Notes under the pieces: model-generated | Database searches by the model: none | Told to the model about the DNA's origin: nothing | What the model saw: only the letters and a program-made list of their open reading frames with translations | NCBI GenBank assembly: GCA_016928395.1 | Contig: JAFGKV010000036.1 | Coordinates: 51,034-115,033 of the forward strand | DNA: 64,000 bases | Reading direction: 5' to 3' | From: Candidatus Fermentibacterota bacterium | GTDB lineage: Bacteria > JAFGKV01 | Shown: positions 1-8,486 of the stretch, in pieces | Layout: the number at the start of each line of letters is the position of its first letter | Numbering within the stretch: position 1 is the first letter of the stretch | Program-made: the position numbers and the translations under genes

Positions 1-1055
1 TCATAGGCGGTGAAGTAGTAGAAGACGCCAACGGCGCAACCAGCCATCAGCAGGGCGGAACTTGCCCACCGGATAGCCCTTCCGGCGCGACGCCACCCCG
101 CGGCCAGCACCAGCAGGAAGGAGGGCAGCACCACGATGTCGTACCGCCCCGGCACCAGAGCCGGTACCATCCGAGACACGATCCATGCCAAGGCCAGGGT
201 GCCTCCGCACAAGGTGGCCAGCATCCTGCCCATCGAATCGCGCAGACCATGCATCAGTAGGGGAAGTGCACCCAGCACCACCGTCGCCAAGCCCATGGGG
301 ATGCCCAGGATGCACGAGTGCTCGGCAGCATCGATTCCGGCGAGCCACAGGCCGATGCTGCGCAGCGGCGCATCCAGGGACGGCGGCGGAAGCCAGGTGC
401 CCGTGCGAAACACGAACACCTGCCTCCAAAGAAGCACTGCCGCCGGCAGCCACCCCACCGCTACTACCAGAGCAAATGCCAGCAGCCTGCGCCAGGGCAC
501 CGTGCGTGCCGCCCCGATGATGCACCATGATACGGCGATGGCGAAGGAGGAAAAGTGGTGGGTCCACAGGAGGAGGATCTGCACGGCGGCCAAGGCAGCC
601 AGCCCCCGGCCTTCGCGCCGTGATCTGATGGTGAGGCATGCCAGTGCCACTCCCAGGAGACACACCAAGGCATACATCCGCGCTTCCTGGCTATGCCACA
701 GATGCAACGGCGACACCGCCAGCAAGGCGCCCGCAACGACGCCGGGAGGCCCCATCAACCATGCCCCGCACAGGCCCAGCAGTGGAGGCGTCAATAGCCC
801 GAAGGCCGCGGACAATGCTCTCGTGCGGGCCTCGCCCGGATCATCCCCCGCAACACTGCCAAGCAACCAGTAGTACAGGGGAGGAGAGCAGTCATGCTCC
901 AGGGCATGCCAGGCCGCCGCAGGCTTCAGGCGGGCAATGGCCAGGCAGTTGGCCTCATCCGTCCACAATGGCTGGGAGCCCAACCCCGGCATCCGGATGA
1001 TGGCGGACGCCACGAAAATGCCCGCCAGGGCCCCGGCTACGTACCGACGATCCAT
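1..1055 (-). CDS. GT39/ArnT-like membrane glycosyltransferase, 3' end cut by window edge
   Basis: Reading the minus strand from the ATG at 1055 gives an open frame to the window edge (about 351 codons, no stop). The product is strongly hydrophobic with repeated membrane segments. Near the N-terminus it has the acidic pair in LWTDEANCLA and then the DCSPPLYYWLL segment, the hallmark of GT39/PMT-type polyprenyl-phosphate-sugar glycosyltransferases (first periplasmic loop carrying the catalytic acidic residues). A later HLWHSQEARMYAL segment also fits this superfamily. The start overlaps the upstream GT39 gene by 19 nt, implying one operon. It probably transfers a sugar from a lipid carrier to a lipid, glycan or protein acceptor on the outer face of the inner membrane; the acceptor is unknown. 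The C-terminus is missing. Confidence 0.8.
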   Translation of the reverse strand, partial: MDRRYVAGALAGIFVASAIIRMPGLGSQPLWTDEANCLAIARLKPAAAWHALEHDCSPPLYYWLLGSVAGDDPGEARTRALSAAFGLLTPPLLGLCGAWLMGPPGVVAGALLAVSPLHLWHSQEARMYALVCLLGVALACLTIRSRREGRGLAALAAVQILLLWTHHFSSFAIAVSWCIIGAARTVPWRRLLAFALVVAVGWLPAAVLLWRQVFVFRTGTWLPPPSLDAPLRSIGLWLAGIDAAEHSCILGIPMGLATVVLGALPLLMHGLRDSMGRMLATLCGGTLALAWIVSRMVPALVPGRYDIVVLPSFLLVLAAGWRRAGRAIRWASSALLMAGCAVGVFYYFTAY

Positions 1056-2710
1056 ATGGTCGGACAGTGGTAGCGCATGTCGTGCGGTAAGAGAACCCTA
1101 CCCCAGGATACGATGAGCGGGGGCGTGGGGGCGGAAGAGAACGTCATGACCGAATGCGAAGCACCGAGCAGATTGCTGAGTGCCTCATGGGCAACGGGCA
1201 ATGCCTGGGGAAAGCGGAACACGGGCTCGGTGTCATAGTCGCTGAGAATCACCCATTGAGGGCTCGCTTTCTTTAGAGCATCGAGATCCAAAGGCGCGAT
1301 CACGATGCCGAACCGTTTCTGAGACAGTGGCGGTGTGGCAAAGTAGGGCTTTCCGAACACTGCTACCACATCGCCGGGTGCGCCATGAGATGCAAGCCAT
1401 GCCGACGCCCTGTCGCGCACGTCGGGCTCCCGGAACACCCCGGCATGCCCCGCCGCCAGCATGGCTTCAGACGCCAGCGCCGCCAGCAAGAGCCCAATGC
1501 CAGCTCGCTGAACGAGCCTTGACCGCGCCTCCGCCAGGAGCCAGGCGACCAGAAGAAGCTGCAGGGGAATGATCGGCAAGGCGTATCGAGCGAATTTCAA
1601 CGGTGAACGCGCCAGTTGCAGCCAGAAGAGCCCCAGGAATGCCACGACGGGTAGCCTCGCCGAACGCCAGCGCACCAGCGCACCAGCCAGGGCCAAAGCC
1701 ATGATCACCGTGGTGAGAGGGGAAGTCGCGGCCGGCAAGGTCTCAAGCCAGTGATGGAGAAAGCCGGGCCGCGTGCCCAGAAAGGCCATTCCATGCCCCT
1801 GGTGCATGTGATTCCACTGCCAGGCAAGATCGGCCCTGAATGTCGGCCAGTCTAAGATCACATAGGGCGACCCCGCCACAAAGGCCAGCCCGGCGCATAG
1901 CAACCCCGGCAGCAAGGCGCTCCGTGACCGTACCGCCTGGACAAAGGGAAACGCTATCGCCGCTCCTCCATACAGCTTCACGGAACCTGCCGCTCCTGCC
2001 GCCGCGAATGCCAGGAGCAGCCCGAGGCGGCCGGGCTGCCTCTCATGCCCGACACCGGCCAGTACCGCCGAAACCAGCACCCAGAAGACAATCGCCATGT
2101 CGGGTGTCCCGAAAGCTCCGTAGAGGACTACCAACGGGGAGACCGCAAACATGAGCAGCGTTGCCGCAAAAAGTGCGAGGCTTCGGGTGACCCTTCGCAG
2201 GAGCACGGCACACAACACCAGCGATGCCAGGCCCAGTGCCCAGCTTACCCAGCGCACGATGAGATAGACCGTGGCCAGCTCTTCGGGATTGCCGAGGTAG
2301 AACTGCCTGCTGGCCGTCAAGGTTACCACGCCCAAGAGCTGTGCGGCCCACAGTACCACGCCTATGACATAGATATGCAGTGTGCCCCAGTGGAACCATT
2401 TGGGGTTCAGTTGCAGCCGACGGGGATCCATGCGCGAGAGCGGAATGAGCACCGAGCATTCGTCCACCTGGTAGCTCTGGAGCGGCCCGGTCACGAAGAG
2501 GCGATCCTCGCCGCTGCCCACCACCTCACCGTAGGACGCATCGTACAAGGCCAGACGTTCCCGGGAGGGAAGGCCCCACTGTATGCCAGCCAGACTCAGC
2601 ACGGCGTACACCGTCATCGACGCGAGCACTACACCCATCACGGCGCGGCAGCTGGGCTGCGGGACCTCTCGTCTTCCCGTCTCGCGTCCTGCGGCACTGT
2701 CGGGAACCAT
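1037..2710 (-). CDS. GT39-like membrane glycosyltransferase
   Basis: A 557-residue polytopic membrane protein. The ATG at 2710 was chosen because it overlaps the stop of the upstream GT2 gene as TGATG, a translational-coupling arrangement; the frame stays open further upstream inside that gene. After the first membrane segment comes YQVDECSVLIP followed by PKWFHWGTLHIYV, which matches the acidic loop-1 signature of PMT/GT39 enzymes. The remainder is hydrophobic helices and a periplasmic C-terminal portion. It probably uses a polyprenyl-phosphate sugar donor. Three similar enzymes lie within 5 kb, suggesting sequential sugar additions to one glycan. Donor and acceptor cannot be read from sequence. 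Confidence 0.8.
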   Translation of the reverse strand: MVPDSAAGRETGRREVPQPSCRAVMGVVLASMTVYAVLSLAGIQWGLPSRERLALYDASYGEVVGSGEDRLFVTGPLQSYQVDECSVLIPLSRMDPRRLQLNPKWFHWGTLHIYVIGVVLWAAQLLGVVTLTASRQFYLGNPEELATVYLIVRWVSWALGLASLVLCAVLLRRVTRSLALFAATLLMFAVSPLVVLYGAFGTPDMAIVFWVLVSAVLAGVGHERQPGRLGLLLAFAAAGAAGSVKLYGGAAIAFPFVQAVRSRSALLPGLLCAGLAFVAGSPYVILDWPTFRADLAWQWNHMHQGHGMAFLGTRPGFLHHWLETLPAATSPLTTVIMALALAGALVRWRSARLPVVAFLGLFWLQLARSPLKFARYALPIIPLQLLLVAWLLAEARSRLVQRAGIGLLLAALASEAMLAAGHAGVFREPDVRDRASAWLASHGAPGDVVAVFGKPYFATPPLSQKRFGIVIAPLDLDALKKASPQWVILSDYDTEPVFRFPQALPVAHEALSNLLGASHSVMTFSSAPTPPLIVSWGRVLLPHDMRYHCPTIWIVGT

Positions 2711-3552
2711 CACGACGACCCGGCCACTGGTTCGAGGAGGCGGAAGGTGTCGGGCCTGCGCCACAGCAGAGCCCAACCATGTTTGTCATGGAACGCAACG
2801 AAACTGGCCAGATGCGCCAGTTTCTGACGGTTCAACCCGCTAACCGCGCTGTCTCGCTTGTGAAGGTGGATCATGGTGGCGCCCGGGAAATAGACGACAT
2901 CCCACCCCCCCTTGTGCATCCGATAGCACCAGTCCACATCTTCGAAGTAGAGAAAGAAACGCTCATCCATCGGCCCAATGTCGGCCACTGCCGTTGCGCG
3001 AACCAGCATGCAGGACCCCAGGACCCAGTCCACATTGGCAGAGGCGCTGTGATCGTAGTCTTCCATGAGATGATCCGCATTGATCGTCGTGGCCGGCAGC
3101 ACCCTCCCCAGGAAGGTTCGACGGACCAGTGCGTGCTTCAGGGTATAGAAACGGCGACAGGAAAGCTGCAGCGTTCTATCTCCGTTCTCCAGACGGGCAG
3201 CTACAATGCCACTGTGGGGATGGCTATCGGCGAAACAGACGAGGGAGCGAATGGACTGGGGCGTGGCCACCACATCGGGGTTGAGGCAGAGGTAGTAACG
3301 CCCCGTGCATCTTCTGAGCGCGAAATTGGTTGCCCGGGCCAAACCGGCATTGCGCCCCAGGGAGACGACCGATCCCGCAGGCATGTCGGGCAAAGGGGAC
3401 GATACCAGCTCCTGCGACGGGGAATTGTCGACCAGGACAATCTCGTAGACCAGGCCCGCGCACCCGCTGCCCAACGATGCGACACACCGGGCCGTTTCTG
3501 CGACGTCTTTGTAGTGTACGACAATGATGGAGACATCGGACCCGGCGCTCAT
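2710..3552 (-). CDS. Family 2 glycosyltransferase, rhamnosyltransferase-like
   Basis: 280 residues with the GT-A core of family 2. The N-terminal VSIIVVHYKD strand is followed by EIVLVDNSPS, the GRNAGLARATNFAL segment, LNPDVV (the metal/nucleotide-binding DxD equivalent) and the C-terminal GPMDERFFLYFEDVDWCYR segment typical of WbbL-like rhamnosyltransferases. It is cytoplasmic, using a nucleotide-sugar donor to build a glycan on a lipid carrier. The start is 7 nt after the upstream GT39 stop and the end overlaps the next GT39 start, so it sits in the middle of a glycosylation operon. Rhamnose as the donor sugar is only a family guess. Confidence 0.85.
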   Translation of the reverse strand: MSAGSDVSIIVVHYKDVAETARCVASLGSGCAGLVYEIVLVDNSPSQELVSSPLPDMPAGSVVSLGRNAGLARATNFALRRCTGRYYLCLNPDVVATPQSIRSLVCFADSHPHSGIVAARLENGDRTLQLSCRRFYTLKHALVRRTFLGRVLPATTINADHLMEDYDHSASANVDWVLGSCMLVRATAVADIGPMDERFFLYFEDVDWCYRMHKGGWDVVYFPGATMIHLHKRDSAVSGLNRQKLAHLASFVAFHDKHGWALLWRRPDTFRLLEPVAGSS

Positions 3553-3559
3553 GGGCTCA

Positions 3560-5020
3560 CTACCAGGGCCGGGTGAAGCGGGTCACGGTGAGGGCTGCTT
3601 CGGACGGCTCTCTGCGAAGCACAAGCCGACGGACCTGCCGCTCCAGAGAAGCAAGTCGCACGAACTCGTGCTCAGGTCCCGTGTCATAGTGCTCCCTCAA
3701 CCATGCCTCCGCATCAAAGGTGATGTCGTGCCGCTGCTGGTCGGCCCGGTCTCTCTGGACGAGCCACACGACGGCGGCAGCCTTCCCCGCCAGTTCCTCG
3801 GTGGTGCGTTCACCGGGGCGGACAAGCTGGAAACGTAATCCTTGGCCGTAGTGCAGCAGCGGATACTCCTCGGTGGTCACCACCAGCTTATCGGGTTCAG
3901 TGTCATCGCGGATAAGCTGCACTACTTGGCGCCACGGCACCACATAGGCAGGGTTGTGGAAATCGACACCTCTCACGAGATTCACAATCCCACCGGCGTA
4001 TCCCAACGCTACTCCCGCCAGAGCGACGACGCCCCACTTCCCCACCCGCTGGGCACCGGCAGCCAGCAGAACTGCCCACACCGGTGCCAGGAAGAGAAGC
4101 CTGCTGGGCAAATAGGCCAGGGGAAGAGACCGTGCTACGAGGGAAACAACCAGCAACGATACCACCACGCCGGAGGCCAGCGTTACCTGGAGCAAGGGTG
4201 GCCTGCGGGCTCGCAAAACCAGAAACCAGGATGAGGCCAACAGCGGCACGCTGAACCACCAGTGCCACGGCAGAATGGTTTCCGAGGCAGCCAGCACATA
4301 GAGCGGATAGCACGCTCCCCATACGGCCGTACGCCAATCGCCGAAAAACGATGCACGCTCCCCCCAGAGGATCATACCTCTGGTCTGGTGCAGCACCAAG
4401 GCCGCCAAGGGCGCCAGGAACACAGCAGCCAGCATGGTCGCGGCGGCCCATCGCAGAACGCATCGACGGTGGTACGCCACCACCCATACCATCTGCGTCA
4501 CGAACGCGGCAGCAAGCGTGAGGTAGTTGGTGTACCCGGCTAAGGCCAACATGAACCCGTTGAGCACCCACCGCGTTGCACTGTCACGGCGAAGGGCAAA
4601 GACAAAGGTCAGCAGCGTTGCAACAAAGACAAGTGCCGAGAGCCCGTAATACCGTGCCATGCCGCAGAACAGCAACCAGAATGGAGACAATCCCAGGAAC
4701 ACGGCCGCAGTCCCTGGACGGGTAACTCCCACCACCCGAGCCAATGACACGGTCAAGAGGATCGTGGCAGCGGCTGCCAAGACAGAAAGACTGCGCACCG
4801 CATATTCACCATAACCGAACAGCCGGATCCACCCGTGGAGTATGAGGAAGTACAACGGCGGATGGAAATCTGCGCCTTTGCCGCGGAGAATGTCGCCCGT
4901 GGATTCCGACGCACCCTCCAGGCTCCCGATCTCGTCACCCCAGTAGTCCAGGCGTCCTGCCTGGATACAGGTCAAGACAGTCCAGACCACCAGGAGAAGA
5001 AGACCACCGCGCACGTTCAC
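3560..5020 (-). CDS. GT39/ArnT-like membrane glycosyltransferase
   Basis: 486 residues. The GTG at 5020 was chosen because it overlaps the stop of the upstream radical SAM gene as GTGA and leads straight into a hydrophobic helix; the longer open frame upstream is basic, low-complexity shadow sequence. The N-terminal loop has LDYWGDEIGSLEG and later HPPLYFLILHGWIRLFG, the acidic and HPP signatures of GT39/ArnT-like enzymes. Ten or more membrane helices follow, then a soluble C-terminal tail. It is probably another lipid-linked-sugar transferase in the same operon as the GT2 and the two other GT39 proteins. Confidence 0.82.
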   Translation of the reverse strand: MNVRGGLLLLVVWTVLTCIQAGRLDYWGDEIGSLEGASESTGDILRGKGADFHPPLYFLILHGWIRLFGYGEYAVRSLSVLAAAATILLTVSLARVVGVTRPGTAAVFLGLSPFWLLFCGMARYYGLSALVFVATLLTFVFALRRDSATRWVLNGFMLALAGYTNYLTLAAAFVTQMVWVVAYHRRCVLRWAAATMLAAVFLAPLAALVLHQTRGMILWGERASFFGDWRTAVWGACYPLYVLAASETILPWHWWFSVPLLASSWFLVLRARRPPLLQVTLASGVVVSLLVVSLVARSLPLAYLPSRLLFLAPVWAVLLAAGAQRVGKWGVVALAGVALGYAGGIVNLVRGVDFHNPAYVVPWRQVVQLIRDDTEPDKLVVTTEEYPLLHYGQGLRFQLVRPGERTTEELAGKAAAVVWLVQRDRADQQRHDITFDAEAWLREHYDTGPEHEFVRLASLERQVRRLVLRREPSEAALTVTRFTRPW

Positions 5021-6486
5021 CCGCCGCGAATCGCCCGCAGTTCGTTGATGATGATCTTGACGCCCTTTTTGGCCACGTAGCCCAGGTCGCCGAGGTTCAG
5101 GTGGCCCGACCGGAGCATGAGCTTGGCGCGCAGAAGGGATCCTCTGCTCTTGGCGTGGGCCATGTCGGCGTCGCTGACCCCTGGAAGCTGCATGACGAAG
5201 GAATCGTCGGTGAGCCACTTGGACCACGCTCCCCGGAGATCGGGCTTGATCAAGTTATGGCGCAGAGCGATATCGTAGAGCTTCGATCCGGGGTACGGCG
5301 TGGTCACCGACCAACCGATGTAGTCAAGCAGTCTGTCGTCTGCCAGGCGTGACACAAAGTCCAGCGTGGCCTGTGTCTCCCTGACACCCTCATAGCACAG
5401 GCGCCCGTGTTCCTCCCACACATTGAACAGCATGAACAGGCCGTGAACCCTGATGCCGTGATCCTTGAGAACCGAGCATGCTGCTCTGACCTGGTCCAGG
5501 GTAATGCCCTTTCCGATACCCTGAAGGGTCCGCTCGTTGCCGCTCTCTATGCCAAGATGCACATACCAGCATCCCGCCCGCGCCATAGCGGCCACCAAGT
5601 CGGGCGGGAGTGGGTGGGCTCGCACCTGGGTCTTCCAGGTCATCCCCAGGCGTCGGTCCGCCAGCGCGGAAGCGATGCCCATGGCCGCGGGTATGTTGGC
5701 ATTGAACTCGTCGGCATGGTCGAAGGTCTCGCGGATGCCAAAATCCTCGGAGAGCCGCTGAAACTCTTTCACCACATTGTCCGGAGATCGAGTTCGGACA
5801 GAGGGACGGCCGAGCTTCCAGACCATGTTGGAACAGAATGTGCACGAGAAGGGACACCCCCTGCTCAGCACCATCGAGGTCTCCGGCCTCTGCTTGGCCA
5901 GATAGAACCCCCGATAGCGGCGGAGGTCGACCAGATCGCGGGCCGGCGTGGCGACGTCGTCCAGCGGCGTGATATGGGCCCTGGGCTGGTTCACCACCGC
6001 AATCCCGTCTTGACGCCACGCGATACCGTCTATGCGTGGCGCCACCGTGCCCCACGGGGCGCCCGACAACCAGGCCTCGGTAACCTCCACCAGTGTTCTC
6101 TCGCCCTCGCCCCGTACGACAACGTCGATGCTGCCGGTGCCCAATGCCTCTTCAGGAAGGGCCGTGACGTGGGGACCACCGGCGGCTATCTTCACGTAGG
6201 GAAACGCCTCCTTGGTGCATCGAGCCATCGCGTAGGCACCCTCGGCAGCCGTTGTGTAGAAGGACAATCCCAAGAAGTCAGGCCTGAAATCCTCCACCGC
6301 TCGCCACGTGTCATCGTAACCTTCCCGGAGACCGTCGATCACGGCAACCTCCAGGTCGGGAAACGCGGCCCTTAAGGCCGATGCAAGATACAAGACTCCA
6401 AGGGGAGGGGCCATTTCCTCGCCCAGCTCGCCCAGCCGGGGGATCTTCACCGGCGGAGCGAACAGCAGCAAGAAACGTTTCGCCAC
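5017..6486 (-). CDS. B12-binding-domain radical SAM protein
   Basis: 489 residues. The GTG at 6486 was chosen because GGAGG lies 6 nt upstream; the frame remains open upstream but overlaps the cyclophilin gene. Residues 1-150 form a cobalamin-binding-like Rossmann domain (PPLGVLYLASAL, then FLGLSFYTTAAEGAYAM, then AAGGPHVTALPEEAL and VVRGEGERTL). The radical SAM cluster motif is CPFSCTFC with Cys211, Cys215 and Cys218. The downstream FDHADEFN and HLGIESGNERTL segments are typical of this class. It has no DxHxxH B12 signature, as is common in class B members. The gene is coupled by 4 nt to a GT39 gene, so it may modify the glycan or a lipid carrier, but the substrate is unknown. Confidence 0.88.
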   Translation of the reverse strand: MAKRFLLLFAPPVKIPRLGELGEEMAPPLGVLYLASALRAAFPDLEVAVIDGLREGYDDTWRAVEDFRPDFLGLSFYTTAAEGAYAMARCTKEAFPYVKIAAGGPHVTALPEEALGTGSIDVVVRGEGERTLVEVTEAWLSGAPWGTVAPRIDGIAWRQDGIAVVNQPRAHITPLDDVATPARDLVDLRRYRGFYLAKQRPETSMVLSRGCPFSCTFCSNMVWKLGRPSVRTRSPDNVVKEFQRLSEDFGIRETFDHADEFNANIPAAMGIASALADRRLGMTWKTQVRAHPLPPDLVAAMARAGCWYVHLGIESGNERTLQGIGKGITLDQVRAACSVLKDHGIRVHGLFMLFNVWEEHGRLCYEGVRETQATLDFVSRLADDRLLDYIGWSVTTPYPGSKLYDIALRHNLIKPDLRGAWSKWLTDDSFVMQLPGVSDADMAHAKSRGSLLRAKLMLRSGHLNLGDLGYVAKKGVKIIINELRAIRGG

Positions 6487-6533
6487 AGCGGACCTCCTGC
6501 ACGGGGACCCCTCGAAAGGAGGGGTCCGCGTGC

Positions 6534-7148
6534 CTATTGGGCGACTACCGTCGCCTTCTCGATCACCACAGGTGTCACCGGCACATCCCTGTGTCCGCCC
6601 ACGCCATGAGTCGGCACGGCCCGAATGGCGTCGACCACGTCCATGCCGTCCTTCACCCTGCCAAACACGGCGTAACCGTACTGGTCCGGCCCCTGGTAGT
6701 CGAGATTTGGATTGTCCACAACATTGATGAAGAACTGACTCGTAGCGCTGTCGACGACATTGGTGCGGGCCATGGCGAGGGTCCCCCGCACATTCGACAG
6801 GCCATTGGTCGCCTCGTTCCGAATCGGAGGCCGGGTCGGCTTCTGGCTCATGTCTGAAGTGAAGCCACCTCCCTGGATCATGAAATCTCTGATGACGCGG
6901 TGGAATACCGTGCCGTCGTAGTGGCCGCTGGCGACGTAACTCAGGAAGTTCTCGACGCAAAGCGGTGCTTTCTGGCGATCCAGTTCGATGGTAATGACCC
7001 CCATGGTGGTAGCCAAGGTCACCACCGGACGTGACACACCGGCAGCCAACGGCTCCGGGGCAGGACGATCGGCGGTCGCCGGGGGTTGATCCTTCGGACA
7101 GGCGGTCACCAGAACCACCAGAATGAGCGCGTACCAAAGGTGTCGCAT
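6534..7148 (-). CDS. Cyclophilin-type peptidyl-prolyl isomerase, lipoprotein
   Basis: 204 residues with an N-terminal lipoprotein signal (hydrophobic helix ending LVTAC, Cys17 as lipidation site) and a proline-rich linker to residue 40. The cyclophilin core follows: [37 protein letters not shown] and [17 protein letters not shown], retaining the catalytic Arg in FHRV and the Gln/Phe binding-pocket residues. It should accelerate proline isomerisation in folding envelope proteins, anchored to a membrane facing the periplasm. The start has an AGGAGG site 5 nt upstream. It lies 47 nt upstream of the radical SAM gene and 51 nt downstream of an unknown lipoprotein gene. Confidence 0.92.
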   Translation of the reverse strand: MRHLWYALILVVLVTACPKDQPPATADRPAPEPLAAGVSRPVVTLATTMGVITIELDRQKAPLCVENFLSYVASGHYDGTVFHRVIRDFMIQGGGFTSDMSQKPTRPPIRNEATNGLSNVRGTLAMARTNVVDSATSQFFINVVDNPNLDYQGPDQYGYAVFGRVKDGMDVVDAIRAVPTHGVGGHRDVPVTPVVIEKATVVAQ

Positions 7149-7199
7149 ACGACCTCCTCTGTCATGTGAGTGCCACGCACCACGATTCTCGTGTGCATA

Positions 7200-8426
7200 C
7201 TATGTCCCGCCGGCATACCGGCGAGTTGCCAGGACAAACGTCTCGAGATCCGCCAGACTCGGTGCCTCAATGCCCCGATGGCCAAGCGCCGTGAGGTCGG
7301 GCACCGTGCCCTGGAACACACCGGGACACCCGAAATGTGCCAACCACTCGCTGAGGGTCCGGTCCCATGCGCCGACCCGCCACAGGAGGGTTGCCGAACT
7401 GAGCAGCGCCGGGCCGTGCAATCCTGCGGCCATGCTCTCACCGGCATGGCGTGCCCAGCGGGTCAGCGTCACACAGGAACCGCGCCTCGTGAGAGAATCC
7501 ACATCAGCCATGGCGCCGACCAGGAGGGCCGCCGCCTGGGGACGCAGATGCTCACCCAGGGTATCCACCATCGTCAGTACCGTTGCCGTCATGGCCTGGG
7601 GAGACGACAGCCAGGACAGCAGATCGCTGTCCTTGTTCCAACCCACGGCCAAACGGTACGTGGTCAGAATGTCCATGCCCGTCCCATCACGGCAGCGGTA
7701 CCCTCCCGTTGCCGCGTCCAGGAGATGCTCATCACAGACGAGACGAAACTCCCTGTCCCATTCGGGCTCCCACCCGATGAGATCGTGGGTGATGAACCGA
7801 AGCCACGGCAGCCAGGCCGCATCTCGAACGGGCCACGCAAGGCCTGCGCGAGATGCGGCGTCATAGGTCGCAGCCATGACCGATCGGGCCGCTTCCTTTC
7901 GATGCACGATGGTCAGGAAGATCAGCGGATGAACATCCTCCAAGAGGGAACGGTCCCACCTCAGAATGCGAAGGGCTTCCGCAGTCTCACCCACGGCAAG
8001 CCACAACGGTGCCTCGGGGTGAACCCATGCTCCTGTAACATCATTCTGGCGTGCGGCCAGCCATGCGGCCAAATCCTCCAGTGTCTGGGGCTGTCGCCGC
8101 CGCGCCGTGCGCGCCCTAGAATACTCCTTTCGCCACAGTGTCAGGACATGTTCGGTCATGACCGGATCATCATCCGCCAGGCGGGACCATTCCGCCCACC
8201 GGCCGAATTGCCTTGCTGCCAAGTCGCCGTGCACCGTACCCAGCGCTACGCATGACGCATGGAGCCGATGCGCCCGGCGTCCTTGCGCGTGAAGATACTC
8301 ACTCCTGAGCACTTCCCGTTCCTCGGGGGGGAGCTTTAGGAATGCCTCGGTACCGAACCGCGCTCTCTCAGTGGAGCACCCCATGGCCAAGGTTGCAGCC
8401 AAAACTCCCGTGGCAATCGCTCTCAC
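7200..8426 (-). CDS. Lipoprotein of unknown function
   Basis: 408 residues starting with GTG at 8426, with a GGAG-type site a few bases upstream. The N-terminus is a lipoprotein signal, hydrophobic to LAMGC with Cys17 as the probable lipidated residue. The rest is soluble, rich in Trp, Leu and Ala, and predicted mostly helical. Recurrent helical units such as AWLPWLRFITHDLIGWEPEWDRE hint at an alpha-alpha barrel, as in squalene-cyclase-like or glycan-processing folds, but no catalytic motif was recognised. It lies between leuS (60 nt) and the cyclophilin gene (51 nt), probably co-transcribed. The function is unknown. Confidence 0.75.
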   Translation of the reverse strand: MRAIATGVLAATLAMGCSTERARFGTEAFLKLPPEEREVLRSEYLHAQGRRAHRLHASCVALGTVHGDLAARQFGRWAEWSRLADDDPVMTEHVLTLWRKEYSRARTARRRQPQTLEDLAAWLAARQNDVTGAWVHPEAPLWLAVGETAEALRILRWDRSLLEDVHPLIFLTIVHRKEAARSVMAATYDAASRAGLAWPVRDAAWLPWLRFITHDLIGWEPEWDREFRLVCDEHLLDAATGGYRCRDGTGMDILTTYRLAVGWNKDSDLLSWLSSPQAMTATVLTMVDTLGEHLRPQAAALLVGAMADVDSLTRRGSCVTLTRWARHAGESMAAGLHGPALLSSATLLWRVGAWDRTLSEWLAHFGCPGVFQGTVPDLTALGHRGIEAPSLADLETFVLATRRYAGGT

Positions 8427-8486
8427 CGGGTTCTCCCCACGCGTGCCATTGTCTCTCGGAAAGCGGTGCCGCGACAGACGAGAAGC

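Noticed and set aside
136..873. 245-residue plus-strand frame at the left edge
   Set aside because: Antisense of the partial GT39 gene; polar and Pro/Ser/Arg-rich with no domain.
7123..8255. Overlapping plus-strand frames of 247 and 361 residues
   Set aside because: Both are antisense to the unknown lipoprotein, which has a clear lipoprotein signal.
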